From Hirsutella rhossiliensis (lineage: Eukaryota; Ascomycota; Sordariomycetes; Hypocreales; Ophiocordycipitaceae), in the NCBI RefSeq assembly GCF_020360975.1, contig NW_025408678.1, positions 2,356,001-2,420,000 of the forward strand: a stretch of 64,000 nucleotides of DNA, given 5' to 3'. The notes beneath the pieces were generated by a model. That model worked only from the letters and a program-made list of their open reading frames with translations, had not been told where the DNA came from and did not search any database. The position numbers were made by a program, and so were the translations under genes. This document shows, piece after piece, positions 11,048 to 22,305 of this stretch (position 1 is its first letter; every line of letters starts with the position of its first letter).

Positions 11048-12856
11048 CTACGTCCTCGCCTCTTCCCCCTCCGCTTGCCGACCAGACGGCTGCTCTCGCC
11101 TCTTGATCCACACCTTGATGGGCGTCTTGGGATGCCTCGTGGCCATTGGCTTGTAAGTCTTGGGCGCCTCCCACGACTGGCCCTTGGGTGGCTGCATGTC
11201 GTAAAAAGTGATGATGATGGCCGAGTACAGGAGCATTTCGCGCAGCGCAAACGTTCTCCCCTTGCACATGGCCGGGCCGCCGCCTGAATCAGGTGTCAGC
11301 GCATGAACTCGCAGCAGAGGAAAGGAATCTCGCTTACCATATGGCCTCACGGTGCCCATGTCGGCCACGAGCGTCTTGACGCCCTTTTCGTCCTCGTGCT
11401 CTCTCAGGTGTCTCTCGTGACGCCACTCCCCGGGGTCAGGAAAGTACTCGGGGTCCATCTGGTGCATCTCCTGGGCGATGTGAGCGTACGTGCCCTTTCC
11501 CAGCAAAAACGGCTCCGCCTTGCCCCTGTCGTCCAGCGTCACGTCCTCGTTGAGCCGCCGCATGGTCCAGGTGCCCGTGTACACGCGCAGCGTCTCGATG
11601 TAGGCCGCCTTGAGCATCGGGCACTTGTGCACGAGGCCTTCGAGGTCGAGGTGCTCCAGGACCGCCGGCAGCCAGACGCCCTTGCCAAAGTCATTCTCGG
11701 GCTGCGTCACCTGGACGTAGGGCAAAATCTCCTCGCGGACCTGCTCGAGCAGGACGGGGTCTCGGTACAGCTCAAACAGCATCCACGGGATGAGCTGGTT
11801 GGCGTTGGCGTTCATGGCCCACAGCAGAGCCAGGTCGCAGCTGGCGCGGGCCTTCATGGACAGGCCGTGCCTCTGGAAGGTCTCGAGCCTGGCGCGCACC
11901 ACGGCGCTCACGTTGTCCAGGTCCTGCCACTTGACGCCCGGGTCCTCGCCGCGGAGATGCTTATCCATGGCCACGTTGAACTCGTGCGTGAAGCCGAGGG
12001 TGCGTCGCTGCGCAAGCCTGGCCCGCTGCAGCCGCGGCCACGGCACCCAGGCGGGGATCCTGGCGGCCAGCAGGAGGAATGCGTCGTCAAAGATCCACAG
12101 GAGCGACCACAGGTCGGGGAAGTTGTCGACAAAGTCGGTGCCGTAGAGGGCGCAGTTGGCCGTCTTTGCGATGAAGTTGCGCGTCAGCTCCGTCAGATCG
12201 GCCTCGACAAACCCGTCGCCTTGCGGGCCCTCGACGACGTCGGCGCCGGCCATCCTCTCCCAGTCGGCCTGGTCGGCGGGGCTGGAGTTGAAGGTGACGA
12301 GGTCGGCAATGTGCTGCTTGACGTGGATGACCGTGGCGGAGACGAGCTCGCTCAGGCCGGGCTCGGACAGCAGGTGCTTGAAGTGGGACAGGGTCTCGTT
12401 GGCCATGGTGGCGTGATGGGCCTGGTCCTGCTTGCTGCAGCCAAAGATGGAGACGAGGACTCTGCTCGAGGGCGTCTCGGCAGCCGTCTTGGGCCGGTTG
12501 AGCAGCGTGGTGACCATGGAAGGGCCGTGGACAATGTGATGCAGGTTGCCGCACAGGCGCAGCGAGAAGACGCCCTCGGGGTACCGGTCGCGCAGGCGGG
12601 CGAGGAATCCGTCCGTGTTGAGGAGCATCTGGGGCGCATGGCCGAAGAAGGGGACCCAGAAGGGGACCTTGGGCGGGCTCGACTTGCACCCGGGCCCGGG
12701 GCTGGATGCCGGGGGTTGCGGGCCGGACAGGACGGCGCGGACGGCGGCGACCATGACGAGCAGGGTGACGAGGGCGGCGAGGGCGGCGGGCTGTTGGAGG
12801 TAGGTGGCGATGAAGCCGGAGCCGGCGCCGGGGGGCGGAGAAGTTTGCGACTCCAT
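11048..12856 (-). CDS. Cytochrome P450 monooxygenase, CYP7/CYP8-like
   Basis: Two exons, complement of 11048-11283 and 11338-12856, give about 584 residues. The 54-nt intron (GTAAGC donor, TTCAG acceptor) is a multiple of three, and removing it restores the haem loop RPYGGGPAMCKGR with the haem-ligand Cys near residue 513. A membrane anchor lies at about 25-45 after a Pro/Gly-rich start, followed by a proline hinge (PPKVPFWVPFFGH). The I-helix reads LLWAMNANANQLIPW, with Ala-Asn where most P450s have an acid-Thr pair, as in the CYP7/CYP8 sterol and prostacyclin group. The K-helix ETLR is at 421-424. It is probably an ER enzyme acting on a sterol-like or fatty-acid substrate. No secondary-metabolite core gene lies nearby. 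Confidence 0.9.
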   Translation of the reverse strand: MESQTSPPPGAGSGFIATYLQQPAALAALVTLLVMVAAVRAVLSGPQPPASSPGPGCKSSPPKVPFWVPFFGHAPQMLLNTDGFLARLRDRYPEGVFSLRLCGNLHHIVHGPSMVTTLLNRPKTAAETPSSRVLVSIFGCSKQDQAHHATMANETLSHFKHLLSEPGLSELVSATVIHVKQHIADLVTFNSSPADQADWERMAGADVVEGPQGDGFVEADLTELTRNFIAKTANCALYGTDFVDNFPDLWSLLWIFDDAFLLLAARIPAWVPWPRLQRARLAQRRTLGFTHEFNVAMDKHLRGEDPGVKWQDLDNVSAVVRARLETFQRHGLSMKARASCDLALLWAMNANANQLIPWMLFELYRDPVLLEQVREEILPYVQVTQPENDFGKGVWLPAVLEHLDLEGLVHKCPMLKAAYIETLRVYTGTWTMRRLNEDVTLDDRGKAEPFLLGKGTYAHIAQEMHQMDPEYFPDPGEWRHERHLREHEDEKGVKTLVADMGTVRPYGKRDSFPLLRVHALTPDSGGGPAMCKGRTFALREMLLYSAIIITFYDMQPPKGQSWEAPKTYKPMATRHPKTPIKVWIKRREQPSGRQAEGEEART

Positions 12857-13297
12857 GACGCCGAAGGAGGAGAGGAGCGGCGGGAGGACGCGTTGGAGAG
12901 GAGACGGAGGTGGTGACGGCCTCCCTCGTCTCTGCGGTTCAGTCTGCTCTCTTTATCCTGTCCCTCGCTTGCTGATCTTGCGCTCGCCCCGCCCACTTGT
13001 TCTTTCCTTTCCTCCTGCCCGGACTGGATGGAGAGAGAAGAAGCAGTTGGCCGTCGAGTGGGGGGAGAAAGCAGCAGAGGTCCAACAAATGGATGCTTTT
13101 CTGGACCCTCCCTCGCCCTGCCGAAGATGGCCGTGCTGGGATGCTCCGATTCGGCCCAGCCGCTGAGCACCCTTGTCGTCGGCGCGCAGGGCGATCGGAG
13201 CCGTATTCCGCCTGGTGGGAGACGGACAAGGGGGGGAAAGGCTGCTTCTTGTGCATGCGCGAGCGTTTGCCAATGCGGGTTGACGGACGGTAGGACA

Positions 13298-13380
13298 GGG
13301 GTTTCGGAGTGGCTCAGCTGGGCTCTCGGTGGGGGGTCTTGGGGGTGCACGTTAGAGGGGGAGGGGCTCTCCGAAACCCC
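13298..13380. repeat. 12-bp perfect inverted repeat, 59-bp spacer
   Basis: Arms GGGGTTTCGGAG (13298-13309) and CTCCGAAACCCC (13369-13380) lie upstream of the P450 gene. Function unknown. Confidence 0.6.
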
Positions 13381-14628
13381 CGCCTGTTTACAATCTCCGC
13401 TACCCTAGACCCGCCCTTTTGCCCTTCATCACCGCCCAAGCTTGTCCATTCACTTTGTCTTTTTCCCAATGCTCATGCCCATGGTGGCGTGAATTGGTGG
13501 GAACTGGGAGGCTGTGTTGTTCAGGCTGCCAACAACCAACCAGACGCGCGCGCACTGTCCATTGGCTGGGCGTCGGTCCACCTGTTGTTGGTTCCATGAC
13601 GGAGCCCGAAACCCCACGTTTTGTGCGCCAACTTCGGAAGCATATGCATGCGCGTCCAAGCAGCTAGCTATGTATTGCATGTCGACGACCAGCAGCCAAC
13701 TAGCCAGCCTCCAAGTCTGGTTGTCCCTCCTGCTCCCACGCTCGTTGCACCAGAACAGCCATCTGGGCTTACAGCATGACTGGTGAGCCCGGATTTGAGC
13801 CCTGCATCGCGGAAGAGGCGGTGACAGGAGGCAGGGAGGCCTCGGGGCTGGCTCTGAAACGTGCTTGCTTGTAAGTTACTCCGTACGTGTATATATGTCC
13901 CGGACGTCTTCCCTAATCAAGATACTCCGCTCCGAGTCCGGCAAAAATGGAGCCGCCCCGGCACTGGAACCGGAGCCGGCCATCAAGGCACCGGCATCGA
14001 TCGTTCAACAAGAAGAATCACCGCGCTCGAGACTGAAGTCACGCCAATGATCAGCCGGCCTGCTCTCAGAATGATCCATAGGTAATTGGGCAAGTCGATG
14101 TACTTTTCATGGTATATGGCTGCCCCTCAGCTGCAGCTCCTCCCCTCCCGTCTCTATACGGCGCCCCCGCTCCGGCGAGTGAGCGGGCGCGGCCCCGAAA
14201 CGGGGCATTGGTGTCACACACCAACACGTTGACAGGCAACTTACAGATCAGACCTGCGGCGGCAGTCGAGCGCTGGCCTCCCCGCTCCCCGTCATGCCCA
14301 ACATTGGGGTGGTCGCAAGCATGCTGAGGGGGTACGAGGAACGGCTGGGCGGTGCGCTGGCAACGAGAGCCAGCAAACAAAACAGAGGCTCGAAAGTGCA
14401 GGTTTGGTCTGTTGAGGGATCTCCTGGGCAGTCGTTCATGGATGGGCCTTGTCTGCCGTCGAGCATGGCGACGCTTCCGTCGTTGATGACCTCTCGATAA
14501 GAGCCGAACCGATGACCTGAGCCACTCGTTGCGGGCGCATGTAATCCATCAAGCAAACAAAGGGCCCAGAGGCGCAGCCATGGGCCCGCTGAATGAATCT
14601 CCTTGGAAATTTCTCCTGTATCGGCGCC

Positions 14629-14674
14629 GTCTGCCGACCTCTCGACGAGACGCGAGACCGAGAGGTCGGCAGAC
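14629..14674. repeat. 16-bp perfect inverted repeat (strong hairpin)
   Basis: GTCTGCCGACCTCTCG at 14629-14644 pairs perfectly with 14659-14674 across a 14-nt spacer. No coding context. It could be a structured RNA or a dimeric factor site. Confidence 0.7.
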
Positions 14675-16865
14675 CCAGCACCCACTCCCCACGGTCGAGG
14701 ACATTGATCTTCCAAACACGATGTATTGAATGGCAAGAGTCGAGAGGGGTTGAAGCTGGTTATCATAGCAATCGTTGTTAATAGCTGCCAAGGGGAGTTT
14801 AGAAGACATCCAACCCCCCACGTCCTTTCCTCTCCAGGGCTGAGGTCTCGGGCCTACTCTGAGCTTGAGAAGCTGGGCATGAGCAAGAGCACATGGTCGC
14901 TACTGTGTGCATGGCGCTCATTCCGAAGGAATCGAACCCCCTAAGCCCGTATCCGAAGGACCTGCGCCGAACCACCGCCAGGGCTCAGCGTACGGCACCT
15001 ACATAAAAAGCACCAGGCCCGCCCATAAACATATGTGCGTGCTGTATCAGAAACAAGACCTACGCGTACCGCGTGAGTCGCCATTGTCCATGATTCGTCC
15101 AGCTCGAGGAGGCAATCCGCGCCTCTTGTTGCAGATTTGCAGATGCCCTGCCACTCCCCCATCTTTAATTCCATAGCAGACTTGAGGCATCCCTGCGCTC
15201 GGCCCTGGGCCGTCTCACTTGACCCACGTTCGTTTGCTCGGTGATATCCCGGCCGAGAATGCCTCTTCGGGCAACGCCAGTTCTCCGGCTTCAGAGAAAG
15301 GTAGCCAGGGAGCAACACGTGGAACTCGCAGGTGCAAGTAACGATGTCACTGCACAAGTTGGCAACGTTTAGCTGGCTCCTGCAGTCGGAATACACGGCC
15401 CTGTCACCAATGTCGTTGACATATCCGTCACACCAAGCTTCACTCGAATCATGTAAGAAGGGGGGCAAATGATTAAGCTTATTCCAAGGCAAACTGCTCG
15501 GCAGCTTCGGCGTTCTTGCCGAGGCCAGGCGCATAAGACGACGTGTCGGCCATCCCAACTAGCTCGGTCCAACTCAAACACTCCGGCGTCAGAACATGTT
15601 CTGCACCCCGGAGGGGGGAAAAGAGACTACAAGGTCGGCGTTTCAGACCTTAAGGTTCTTTGTGGTTTGCGCTAACCTTTCTTTGTCCCACGTTCAGAGT
15701 GGAGTGTGGCTGGTTGGTTGGCGGACACTGAATCACCAGGAGCCGTTTCACGTTTCACATAACATGCATCTCAACTCTCATATCAAGTCCGCATGAGAGA
15801 AGCTGCCTTGGCCATATCGCGGACCTGACCAGGTCTCCGCTTAGACATGGTCGTGCTCCATGCCCATTGTGCGCTCTCCACGAGTCGGCACTCGATCCCT
15901 CCTTTGTTCCCCTCGGGCCGAGAACTGAACTGGCCGGCAGCACCTCTTCTGCTTGCCTGCATGAACCGCCCTGTCTCACTGGGAGGACGAAAGATCAGAC
16001 CCCTGGGGAGCAGGTGACTCGTGAGTTCGGTTGTTGGGTGGCTTATGTCGGACGAAAAGGGGCTTGGTCCAGCAGAGATCTTCGCAGCCGTGATCAGCCA
16101 CCCGTCATCCGTGCGTGCCTTCACCACGGCTCACAGCTCGCAATCCCCCATTGTCGGATGAAACATGTTGTCTTGGCGGGATCCGAGTGCGGCCTTCAAG
16201 ACAATGGATGAACTTGCCTGGATACCTCGGACGTTGGACCCAGCGTTACATGTAACTAAGCCCCATGATGGCGTTTACCTTTCACGTTACTTGGCCCGTC
16301 AACCCCGGCTCCCGTCCTGAGTCGGCTCTTGGCCTGTTTGGTGAAGGGTAGCCCGCGCATAAACGCCATCAGGACACGCCAAGGATCAGCAGAGTCCAAC
16401 GCCATGACCCAAGGTCCCCTGCTCATATCACACTGCCGGTGATGGAGCCGGGCACGATTCAAGACGACGAGCTTTGGCGGCAGGGATACTGTGTATCCAA
16501 GCTTGCCTAGCCCGGCATCCAGTCTCGTCAATTCCACATGGATCCATCTCGAGCCCTCATGCAGTCCTCTGATCAGAGCGTTCGGCCCACGAGCCCGGGT
16601 TGGAGAAGAAAGGGGGACACGGACAGGATTTAAAGAGTCTCGTGTCCCCCAACCAACTCTCGACATCATCCTCATCCCCTTCATTGCACCGCCTTTTCGT
16701 TCAGTCAGATCCCCTGGTCAGTGATCAGAGCCCCGTGCTGGACATTTCGCTCTTTTCCAACAAGACCACTCTCATTCACTGTTCTGCTTCTCTCCGAGTC
16801 TTGACCTTGACTCGTTTCCTTCTCCCTCTTTCTCTTTCCTCTTTTCGGTTCGTCAATCTTTAGCC

Positions 16866-18176
16866 ATGAAGTGTCTCGCAACCGTCACCGCGCTCGCCTG
16901 GGCGGCCGCCGCAGCCCCGTCCCTCAACGCGCGCTCCCCTGCCCTGGGCGACTCGATGAAGCCTGGCATGACCGTCGTCTCCGACGGCCAGGGCCATACG
17001 AAGCGAGCCCCAGCTCCACGCATGGGAGACTCCCTGGACCCTGGAGTGACCGTCATCTCCCACGGCGCTGCCCCGGCCAGCGGTGCCGGCAAGGAGCAGA
17101 AGCGAGCCACCGTCGAAAACGACTGCAGCAGCGGCGGCAAGCAGCAATTCGTCGACCAGTCCCTCGCCGACTGTGTCGCCCGCGCTCGCGCCGGCCAGAA
17201 GGCGGCTCAGGACACAAACTCCCAGATGATGATGACCTTTTTCAAGACCGACTCGCCGGATGTCCGCAAGACAGTCGCAGGGAACTTCGTCAAGATGGCC
17301 AAGGAGTGCCAGGCCCGGTTCGCCAGCAGCAACACGACCGTCACCTGCGCCCCGAGTCGGAACCAGTGCGGGCCGGGGACCGTTGCCGTCACCACGTCGT
17401 TTGGACCGCCCGACCAGGTGGACTCGGGTCGCCCCAAGCCCAAGATCAGCCTCTGCGATATGTTCTTCAAGCTGAACCCGGAGAGCGCGGGCACTGGCAA
17501 TGCGGGCACTGGCAACAGGGGCGATGGCAACCCGGGTGATGACGACGCCAACTCCGGTGTCTTCGGCCGTCAAGCCGGCTCCCAGCCGGCCTGCGGCTCC
17601 CTCGACTCCCCCGGCGTCATGCTGCACGAGATGAGCCATGCCGTCATCGGGACGACGGACATGAAAAAGACAAATGGCCAGGGCTCTTACGGCCTGCAGG
17701 ATGTCCAGAACCTCTCAGCCGACCAGAATCTCGAGCACGCCGATACCTATGCCCTCTTCGCCCACGCCGCCGCCCTCAACTGCTCCACGGACGACCTGAG
17801 ATCCGGAAGGGCCCCGGAGGCCGGCGTCCCCGCCGGTCTGTATGGCAACAAGGTCAATTCGACCGAGACACAGCCTGGTTCGGCTGCTCCTGAGCAGGGC
17901 ACCGGAGTCTCCGGCGGCCAGCGCCCTCAGCGAACGACCACCGCTCCGCCGCAAAAGACTCGCGTTCGCGTCCCCACGCAAGGAACAAAGGGCCCGGGAC
18001 CTCGCATTCCCCAGCAGCAGCCGCCCCAGGCCCCCCGCCCTGAGACCCGGCCTCCTGCGGAGGGTCCTGCAGAGGACCCTGTGGAGGAGGGCACCGGTTT
18101 CCAGCCAGAGACCCAGCAAACCAAGCAGAACGAGCGTTGGAACCTGCCACCAAGCCCGTCCTGGAACAGGGCATGA
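16866..18176 (+). CDS. Secreted deuterolysin-type (M35, aspzincin) metalloprotease with Kex2-flanked repeats
   Basis: A 436-residue product with a signal peptide at about 1-17. Zinc ligands are visible as HEMSH (254-258) and, in the GTxD motif, D265 (GTTD at 262-265), with a tyrosine-glycine at 275-276. This is the aspzincin layout, so it is an extracellular neutral zinc endopeptidase, synthesised as a proenzyme. The propeptide is odd. GDSMKPGMTVVSDG and GDSLDPGVTVISHG are near repeats, each followed by a Lys-Arg site (46-47 and 79-80) that Kex2 could cut. Residues about 320-436 form a Pro/Thr/Gln-rich tail not usual in deuterolysin. A frame shifted near 18147 reads on to 18214 with a more ordered acidic helix, so the true C-terminus is uncertain. 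Confidence 0.85.
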   Translation: MKCLATVTALAWAAAAAPSLNARSPALGDSMKPGMTVVSDGQGHTKRAPAPRMGDSLDPGVTVISHGAAPASGAGKEQKRATVENDCSSGGKQQFVDQSLADCVARARAGQKAAQDTNSQMMMTFFKTDSPDVRKTVAGNFVKMAKECQARFASSNTTVTCAPSRNQCGPGTVAVTTSFGPPDQVDSGRPKPKISLCDMFFKLNPESAGTGNAGTGNRGDGNPGDDDANSGVFGRQAGSQPACGSLDSPGVMLHEMSHAVIGTTDMKKTNGQGSYGLQDVQNLSADQNLEHADTYALFAHAAALNCSTDDLRSGRAPEAGVPAGLYGNKVNSTETQPGSAAPEQGTGVSGGQRPQRTTTAPPQKTRVRVPTQGTKGPGPRIPQQQPPQAPRPETRPPAEGPAEDPVEEGTGFQPETQQTKQNERWNLPPSPSWNRA

Positions 18177-18821
18177 ATGACCTCGACGAGGCCATGGAGA
18201 AGAACTTCAATTAGAAGGCATCCCTCCAAAGCTTGGCCTTTTTGAAAAAGGCAAACGAGAATGAGTTGGATACTGGGATTGAACCCGAGCTGGAGCCACT
18301 GTGGTTATCATCAGTCAGGGTTCAGGTCCCAGCCTCAAATTGCCCTCAGGTGGCCATGTGTACTCGCATCTAGAGTCCAAAGTCGGGCCTAGGTGCCGTT
18401 TCTACTTCTATCATAGCACATAGCTTTTCATGAGTCTCTGTCTTTTCCAACATACCCAGCAGCCAGAGCGAGAAACTGTGAAACGCGCCATCAGACGTAC
18501 AATTCTTTCATAAAAGCCAACCTGGGTCAAGAGCATGAGCCCACATACATGCTTCGCTGTAGTCTGGATGCTCCAGGTATGTGTAGCCGTTGCATTGAAT
18601 GCTGTCTTTGTGCGCCGACACACGGGCGAGAAACATGACTGACAAACAAGGAGTTTTTGTGGAAGAGTGTGTGAGAGGGACAGAGAGGGAACAATAAGAA
18701 GGAGACGGTGCTCGGCACGCAACTCCACGGAACCACGGCCGAAAGCGAGCTCCACAACGCCAGGCCAAGCCTGCACATACCAGCAGCAAGCAAAATCACA
18801 ACCTCGTCCCCCATGCGTACG
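18177..18821. other. Intergenic between convergent genes, no gene seen
   Basis: Shared 3' flank of the protease and the Reb1-like gene. The unused frame of the protease reads to a stop at 18214. No further feature seen. Confidence 0.5.
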
Positions 18822-21633
18822 CTAAGCAGGAAGCTTCGCCGGCAAGTCCTCCATGTCCTCCATGCCGGTCTCGGAACCCGCGCTGCGAGGCGAAACAAGC
18901 TGGACCTTTCTCTTGTCCTGCGGCGACTTGAACTGCTTGGGCGTTTTCTTCTGCCGAGACGGCGGCACCTCCACCTCGGAATCGCCGTCCTGGCCGTCGG
19001 CCGGCTGCTCCTGGCTCGGGCCGACGTCCTCAATGGGATCCATATTGGCCGTGGGCGCCTTCTTGGACTTCTTCCTCGAGGGAGGCTTTCCGGTTCCGGT
19101 TCTTTTCGCCGTAGTCGCCTTCTTGGCGGGTGCGGGCGTCTCGATGAGTGCAGGGTCAATATTGAGGTCGTCGTCGTCCTCTGCTCCCTCGTCGTCGTTG
19201 CCGGCAGCTGCTCCGTTGGCCTCCTCCATGTCCGAGTCTGTGATGAACTCTGCGCTCATGTTCCCATGCTGCCTCACTCCAGGCACCATGTTGGTCACAA
19301 AAGAGGCTGCCCGGATGCCCTGGACATACTCCATCTCCTGCGTGTCGTCGTATCCGTCACCATTGACATCGGGCAACTCTCCGGAATGATTGTACCGCTC
19401 GACTAGCTCCAGGGCGCAGTCGCGCGTCGTCTTGGCTTCCCAGCCGGGAAGGGTCTGCCTCAGCCTTCGCCAAAGGAGCATCTGGGTCGGGCGGTGCCAC
19501 TGGTTACGGAACTGCTTGTCCACCAGCCGTTGCCAAGGGATCTTAGCGTCTTTGCCAACGGCGGTGGCCTGAATGGCCAGCACCAGTCGAAACTTCTCCT
19601 CCTCTGGCATCGCAGCAATCTGCCGACGGGCCTTTTCCAGGCGAAAGGAAATCTGGGCGTCGGGCTCCCCAGAGATGAGCTTGTCCTTGCCGTGCGTCCG
19701 GATGTTGAGCGACTTCCACTTGGTGATGCACTGGAGCCGGCTTCTGGTCCGGCCCATCCTCTCGCTAATGTTCTGCCAGTCAATGAGCTCCTCATACGAC
19801 ATGTCGAGGAGCGAAGGATTCGGCGCCGACGTCCTCAGTTCGTCAATGGCATCCATGGCGTCAATGACGTATTGGGTCAGCTGCGCTTCCTCGGCCTCAG
19901 TCCAAGCATCCTTGCGCTGGTTCTGGCCGCAGACCAGGTAATTGCGGTATCGATCTCGGAGGTCCTCGGGGTGGCGATTGATAATGGCGGCAATCTTGGA
20001 CCACTTGGTGCCGTGGACGCCGATGAGGTCGGACAACTCGATGTCCTGCTCGAGGGTCCAGGTGCCGCGCGCGACAAAGTTGTGGAACTTTTTGCGAGTA
20101 ATGTTGATGACCTTTTGCCGATGCCGATCCGGGCATTCAGCAAAGATGCGGACCCAGAGCTGGGCGTGGTCTTCGCCAGCAGTAGTCCCGCCCGGCACAT
20201 GAATCATCTGAGCGTACCGCATGTCAGCCATTGCTCACGCCGTCACATCGGCAGTTCCGGGTGCTTACCTGGTTGACCTGCTCCTGCGTCAGGTCATTGT
20301 CGGCTCGAAAGCTCTCCACAGCCCTCGCGATGCGTGCGAGTTCGTCGTCTGAAAACCGCCCTTGGGTGAAGCCGACCAAGCGGTTTCGTCGCGCTCGACC
20401 TGCTTCGTCCTCTCCATGTCCCTCCCCAGCGCCGTATTCATCAAATCCGCCATGCGTGGGCGGGGGCGGCGTTGCTTTCTCAGCCTTTTCCCGCTTTGGC
20501 TTCTTTCCCTTAGCCGTCTTCTTCGCAGCAGTCTTGGCTCTGCCTCGAGGATTGGGTGTCACGGCTGTTGGCGACGGCAATTCGGCCAGGGCGTCGCGAG
20601 CGGCATTGGCCTCGTCATTGGAGACTTCTGCTGGGGGCTGCTCGAAGAAGGTGGGCTTGGCCTTTTTGCGAGTCGATCGCCGCTTGGATGAAGAAGGGTC
20701 GGAGGGTTCTGCGGGTTGAGCATCAACGGCGGTTCCGTTGGTTTCTTGGGTATTGACAATAGAGCCTTGGCCGTTTCGATGCTCGTTCCAAGCCTCTCGT
20801 GCAAGAGCCTCCACGTCGGCGTCAACGGGGACGCCATGGTTCGCAATCGCGTCCACAGGCGCGCCCTGGCCGGCCGGCGGGTCGACCTCCATGCCATCGG
20901 CCTCTGGCGGGGGAACGCTATTCTCCCTCGACCGGGCCTCGCGAGACTGGCTGCGACGTCGGAGGTGGGCGACGGTGGGCGATTTCTGCGGGTCAGACCC
21001 TTCCACGTTGTCGTCGACGGCACTCGCTGATGGGATGCCTGCATCGTTGCTTTTGCGCAAGAAATCGGCGGCGGCAGCCCGAGCCTCGGCCCCGCCTTGC
21101 TCCTGAGTATCGTGATGGCCGTGCGAGCGCCGCTTCTTTCGCCGCTTGCCATGTGCGGAGTCGGAGAATTTGCGCTTCTTGTTGGATTTGGTCGACAGAA
21201 GCGCCGCCTCGGCCCCGCCGCCGTTCAGCTCCGAGGGCGTGTCAGTTGATGGCATCGGATTGTCCGTAGTTTGGTATTCGTCGGGGATGGCCTGGCTATC
21301 GGGGACTTGGTGGTCGGATCGTTTGTCCTTCTTTGACTTGTGCTTCTTCTTGGAACGGCCGTCGGGCGAGGGCAAAGACGATTCAACGGCATGCTCAGAT
21401 GCGCTCTTGCCGCGCCTGTGATTCTTGGGCGAGGGCGGCGGCATTGCCTCCTCCGCCATGACGGCTTCGGGAACCTGTCCGCTTGACGCAATGGGCAGGG
21501 CGTTGGCCTGCGAGGAGAAGGGAGGGGGCATCGAGTTGCTGTCGAACATTTCGAGGGCCCCGAAATCGGCATCGTCGATGTCGCTGGGGAAGTCGGCGAT
21601 GCCGTCCGGCATCACAGGCGGCGGTTCGCTCAT
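18822..21633 (-). CDS. Reb1/TTF1-like Myb DNA-binding protein (Pol I terminator / fork barrier factor)
   Basis: Two exons, complement of 18822-20207 and 20269-21633, give about 916 residues. The 61-nt intron has GTAAGC and GCTCAG ends and joins TQEQVNQ to MIHVPGG. The first 455 residues are disordered, with basic stretches (KKKHKSKKDKR, KRRKKRRS) that look like nuclear localisation signals. The folded part has Myb/SANT repeats: GTWTLEQDIELSDLIG...WSKIA near 504, a second at DAWTEAEEAQL, and a third ending RSRLQCITKWK. The C-terminal 170 residues are acidic then Lys-rich. This order matches the Reb1/TTF-I family, which binds rDNA terminators and promoters, stops RNA polymerase I and can block forks. 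Its actual sites are unknown. The two halves look like separate ORFs unless the intron is removed. Confidence 0.85.
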
Positions 21634-22305
21634 TGTCGGCTGGTGCTAAGCCGGTCGTGAAACGCGGCGCCCTGCTCAGCGGTCGAGGCAGAGGGGGCGG
21701 GCGGTGATGGATATTTGCTCCTTCAGACCCGCGGGATTGCAATGCCTTGGACGATGGCGTGGTCGAAAGACAGGGCCATCTGGAAATGAGCGGGCTCCAG
21801 CGAGATTGCAGATTGCTTGAAGGTGGCAGCGGGGCGCAGAAATTTAATATGAGGCGCGTCGCCGCAGCTGCAAAGAGATTCGCCGATTGACGAGGCGGGT
21901 TGCCGGACCCGGGGTACGGTATCCGTACCCGCTACGAAGTAGACGCTTGATTAGTAAGGCACCAACCAATACCAAGCCCGAGCTCGAGCCTCGATGCACA
22001 TGTCGCCGCTTCAACAAACGAGGCTTCTTACGAGCACCTGCTCTTTTATTATGGCCGCGTCACGCTTGAGAACGGTCCCTTGCATGCACTCGACTGCTCG
22101 TGCAGGTTAAGGAACCGTCACCAAAAAGGCGAATTCTATTCGACCCGAGTCTATCCCGTACCGTCGCTCGCCAGCGTTCTCCTCCGTGCGCCTGTCCTCA
22201 AATTCGCCCCAAATCGCTCAAGAGAGCCCGCCCGAGCCAAATGTTTCCTGCGCACCCCTCCTTGGCACATATCCTGCTTCCATCTCGTGAGAAAGAGAGC
22301 AACAG
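21634..22305. other. Intergenic, promoter side of the Reb1-like gene
   Basis: No gene seen. Confidence 0.5.

Larger units (their letters stand above)
12857..16865. other. 4-kb intergenic region with two inverted repeats, no gene seen
   Basis: The only structure I can support is two inverted repeats, at 13298-13380 and 14629-14674. A pyrimidine-rich leader at about 16780-16860 precedes the protease gene, as is common in fungal promoters. The longest ORF (205 codons, 14941-15558, minus) has no signal peptide or domain and was not called. A short tRNA B-box-like sequence near 14930 lacks a matching acceptor stem. Confidence 0.5.

Noticed and set aside
11303..12916. 537-codon plus-strand ORF opposite the P450 gene
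   Set aside because: Same cause. The P450 motifs and the splice site are on the minus strand.
14905..14990. tRNA-like B-box (GGTTCGATTCC on the minus strand)
   Set aside because: A T-arm can be drawn, but no matching acceptor stem or anticodon arm was found.
14941..15558. 205-codon minus-strand ORF with several Cys
   Set aside because: No signal peptide or motif and no promoter context.
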